From: Pirellulales bacterium
Lineage (GTDB): Bacteria > Planctomycetota > Planctomycetia > Pirellulales > JAEUIK01
NCBI GenBank assembly: GCA_019694435.1
Contig: JAIBBZ010000031.1
Coordinates: 1 to 64,000, forward strand
Direction: 5' to 3'
Length of the DNA: 64,000 nucleotides
This document shows, in pieces, positions 63,368-64,000 of the stretch. Every line of letters begins with the position of its first letter. The first letter of the stretch is position 1. A program made the translations under genes and the position numbers. Below the pieces are notes generated by a model. That model was not told where the DNA came from, made no database searches, and worked only from the letters and a program-made list of their open reading frames with translations.

Positions 63368-63700
63368 CTAGCCGGCAACGCCGGTGCGTATGCGGCGACA
63401 CAGCTCCGTCAGCTCGCTGAGGGCGCTCTGGATCTCGGTCTCGGGCTTATGTTCCTTGACCGTGCCCTCGAGCCGCGCTGCAAAGGGCGTGAGCTGGTTA
63501 AAGCCGTAGCTCCCCGCGGCGCCCTTCATCTGGTGGGCCAGCCGGCCGAGTTCCGTCCAGTTCGCGGCGTCGTATTGCGCCTGCAGGCTGGCGATCCGGT
63601 CGGGCATTTCGTCGACGAACATGTCGACCAGTTCGCTCATGTCCGGATCCGCCGCGAGGCTCGAGTAAAAGGCTTCGGGCAGCTCGGTGAACATGGTCAT
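63368..63700 (-). CDS. Histidine phosphotransfer (Hpt) domain protein
   Basis: A 110-aa single-domain phosphorelay protein. The phosphorylatable histidine is in LAHQMKGAAGSYGF (HxxKG), within the helical bundle typical of Hpt. Stand-alone Hpt proteins shuttle phosphate between hybrid kinases and response regulators. No hybrid kinase is in the window, so its partners are elsewhere. The ATG is preceded by AAGGA; longer upstream starts are less likely. Confidence 0.87.
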   Translation of the reverse strand: MTMFTELPEAFYSSLAADPDMSELVDMFVDEMPDRIASLQAQYDAANWTELGRLAHQMKGAAGSYGFNQLTPFAARLEGTVKEHKPETEIQSALSELTELCRRIRTGVAG

Positions 63701-63871
63701 GGCGGGCTGTTCCTTCCTTTGGGGCAGATAAGCTCCCCCGGCTGCTCCACGATCGATAGGGAGCCGCCCGGATGAAAAAGCATAGTTCGCATTTATGGCG
63801 CTGAATTGCCGAGACATTCAGCAGAAAACGGCTGGATTTTCTGTGTTTCTGCGGCGGGGCAATTGCGCGGT

Positions 63872-64000
63872 CTAGCGCGGTCGTGGCGCTTGCCCTGCCC
63901 GGCGCGAAGTGAGTTCGCGGCGGGGCTTCGAGGCACGGCCTGCGGATTGACGTAGCGTTTCGGCAGCACGGACCCATCCCGCCTCGAGAACTGCCCGCCA
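63872..64000 (-). CDS. C-terminal fragment of a gene crossing the right edge (putative)
   Basis: The minus strand is open from the window edge to a TAG at 63872-63874, giving 42 residues that look like a protein C-terminus: WRAVLEAGWVRAAETLRQ followed by a basic tail ending APRPR. No domain is identifiable. It is a candidate only; without the sequence beyond the edge it cannot be confirmed. Confidence 0.3.
   Translation of the reverse strand, partial: WRAVLEAGWVRAAETLRQSAGRASKPRRELTSRRAGQAPRPR

Overview
The window reads as a high-GC chromosomal segment of a planctomycete, most likely of the Pirellulales type. This is inferred from gene content and not from a marker gene. The clues are two DUF1080 proteins, a ThuA-like protein, a DUF6807 protein, a secreted metalloprotease with an N-terminal LEPR-like motif, giant secreted membrane-anchored proteins, H4MPT-linked C1 enzymes (Fae, MtdB), Gram-negative envelope genes (HldE, a GT9 glycosyltransferase, LptB) and partner-switch regulators. 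About 52 protein genes, one tRNA and one probable structured RNA are supported. I see no rRNA, CRISPR array, insertion sequence, integrase or phage gene.

Layout. 0-8 kb: tRNA-Asn, an RsbW-like kinase with its STAS antagonist, small secreted or membrane proteins, a ThuA-like protein, and the heptose genes hldE plus GT9. 8.2-8.5 kb: a minus-strand leader or ncRNA with its own promoter and terminator. 8.5-19.3 kb: an inositol-phosphatase-family gene, then two translationally coupled genes for very large extracytoplasmic proteins (1117 and 2152 aa) that seem built from one repeated architecture. 19.5-25.8 kb: GNAT, phosphodiesterase, PlsC, DUF1080, ATP-grasp, TadG/VWA and CAP genes. 26.2-28.8 kb: fae and mtdB, followed by a molybdopterin-domain/pentapeptide-repeat fusion. 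28.8-41.3 kb: metalloprotease, hemolysin III, lptB, an EEP-family enzyme, an ArnT-like transferase, VOC, SGNH hydrolase, phosphofructokinase and rhomboid protease.

41.3-45.4 kb is a four-gene minus-strand operon resembling periplasmic aldehyde oxidoreductase PaoABC. Its iron-sulphur subunit has lost all four ligands of one [2Fe-2S] cluster, and the operon ends in a small cysteine-rich protein. 45.7-52.3 kb carries DUF6807, DUF1080, acs, cysK and a CoA-transferase. 52.4-57 kb is a sensory and stress neighbourhood: c-type cytochrome, CBS protein, universal stress protein, a sigma-54 activator with a near-consensus sigma-54 promoter, and a globin-coupled histidine kinase. 57-64 kb holds YgfZ, a TlpA-like lipoprotein, a GarR-type dehydrogenase, a divergent phosphoglycerate kinase and an Hpt protein. 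The tail of one more gene may cross the right edge.

The most unusual items are the degenerate iron-sulphur subunit with its cysteine-rich partner, the structured RNA, the sigma-54/globin-kinase neighbourhood, the giant repeated-architecture proteins and the molybdopterin/pentapeptide fusion. All family assignments come from reading motifs by eye; no database search was run.
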